Source: JAGTVG01 sp964543195 (GTDB lineage Bacteria; Bacteroidota; Bacteroidia; Cytophagales; Cyclobacteriaceae). From it: a stretch of 64,000 nt of DNA. The notes beneath the pieces were generated by a model that saw only the letters and a program-made list of their open reading frames with translations, was not told the origin of the DNA and searched no databases. The translations under genes were made by a program, and so were the position numbers. The stretch's first letter is position 1; each line of letters begins with the position of its first letter. Of this stretch, positions 63,787 to 64,000 are shown in pieces. The DNA is taken from the NCBI GenBank assembly GCA_964543195.1, contig CAZIXF010000026.1:6777-70776 (forward strand). The letters run 5' to 3'.

Positions 63787-63803
63787 TTATTCGTTTCAAC
63801 TTA

Positions 63804-63835
63804 CAATAGTAAAGCGATACATATTATAATGCAAG
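63804..63835 (-). promoter_or_regulatory. Candidate promoter of the sulfate operon leader
   Basis: On the minus strand TTG at 63832-63834 and TACTATTG at 63804-63811 are spaced by 20 bases; the second box differs from TAnnTTTG at one position. Transcription would start near 63797, about 10 bases before the leader ATG. Confidence 0.45.
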
Positions 63836-63946
63836 TGTTTTTATAAATATTGATAAAAAAATGATTCCGAGGCGCGATTTCAATCTGATTTGTCACAGAA
63901 ACGACCCCGTTTGGAAGTATTTTAAATATAATGTTTTCCAGCCTGA

Positions 63947-64000
63947 TTTAACCCGAAAAATTCATAAATTTTTCGCCCGAAGGGCCGATTAAGCGCAATT
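63947..64000. repeat. Palindromic dispersed repeat, copy 2 (truncated by window end)
   Basis: Exact reverse complement of bases 9290-9343 over 54 bases, containing the same cgaaaaatt...aatttttcg and gccc...gggc hairpins. The copy runs to the last base of the window, so its full length cannot be seen. It lies upstream of the sulfate operon promoter. Confidence 0.85.

Noticed and set aside
63559..63800. SAM or cobalamin riboswitch in the sulfate operon leader
   Set aside because: A ggcactgg stretch recalls the B12 box, but the other conserved riboswitch elements are absent and the sequence is accounted for by the leader ORF and terminator.

Overview
The window reads as a chromosomal segment of a Bacteroidota bacterium, most likely from the Cytophagales or a nearby order; I cannot fix the genus. 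The pointers are a SusC/SusD pair, a divergent TamB/TsaD pair, a glucosamine-6-phosphate deaminase fused to a PIG-L deacetylase, a sulfite reductase with a C-terminal HEPN domain, DUF2911, DUF4142, DUF2027-Smr and LVIVD-repeat proteins, many short lipoproteins with SC/GC lipoboxes, weak Shine-Dalgarno sites, and several promoters that resemble the Bacteroidota TTTG / TAnnTTTG pattern. No rRNA, tRNA, CRISPR array, prophage or full insertion sequence was seen.

Layout. 1-4017: tail of an ECF sigma factor overlapping a gene with a short cytoplasmic segment, one membrane helix and an outer-membrane barrel; then a lipoprotein, an LVIVD-repeat lipoprotein and a broken small beta-barrel gene. 4014-9111: ABC-F ATPase, DUF2911 protein, MurB, a stop-interrupted small membrane gene and a secreted protein. 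9112-13818: a dispersed repeat, a 1080-residue exported protein made of about 11 Ig-like modules, and alanine dehydrogenase. 14145-21902: fused E1 alpha/beta 2-oxoacid dehydrogenase, lipoproteins, a LuxE-family acyl-protein synthetase, a sigma-54-type response regulator without a Fis domain, RNase P RNA, a small protein and a DUF2027-Smr protein. 21909-32380: photolyase, TamB, then tsaD-smpB-NlpC/P60-HNH-MFS. 32540-38814: Gfo/Idh/MocA oxidoreductase, a decayed HAD phosphatase, 1-Cys-type peroxiredoxin, MscS channel, DUF4142 protein and a Tat-exported aldo/keto reductase. 38956-45087: methyltransferase with NagB-PIG-L, DUF2807 lipoprotein, lipid kinase, Lgt and a MobA-like nucleotidyltransferase. 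45406-56146: a sensor-kinase/response-regulator pair in front of a SusC-SusD-lipoprotein-lipoprotein operon that ends at a clear terminator. 56150-58723: a long AT-rich gap with an orphan terminator, a truncated OmpR-type regulator, a YHS protein and a Crp/Fnr regulator. 58735-64000: a cupin protein and a minus-strand assimilatory sulfate reduction operon (sulfite reductase, SUMT, siroheme dehydrogenase/chelatase, APS/PAPS reductase).

The most interesting item lies at the right end. The sulfate operon is preceded by a 47-codon leader ORF with seven cysteine codons, five of them consecutive, followed by a 13-bp terminator hairpin. Two further leader segments can pair alternatively, one of them with the terminator's 5' arm. 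This has the layout of a cysteine-sensing transcription attenuator in front of the genes that make sulfide for cysteine. The ORF is too short for ordinary gene calling. A second item is a 54-bp sequence present in exact inverted copies at 9290-9343 and 63947-64000, probably the end of a small palindromic mobile element.
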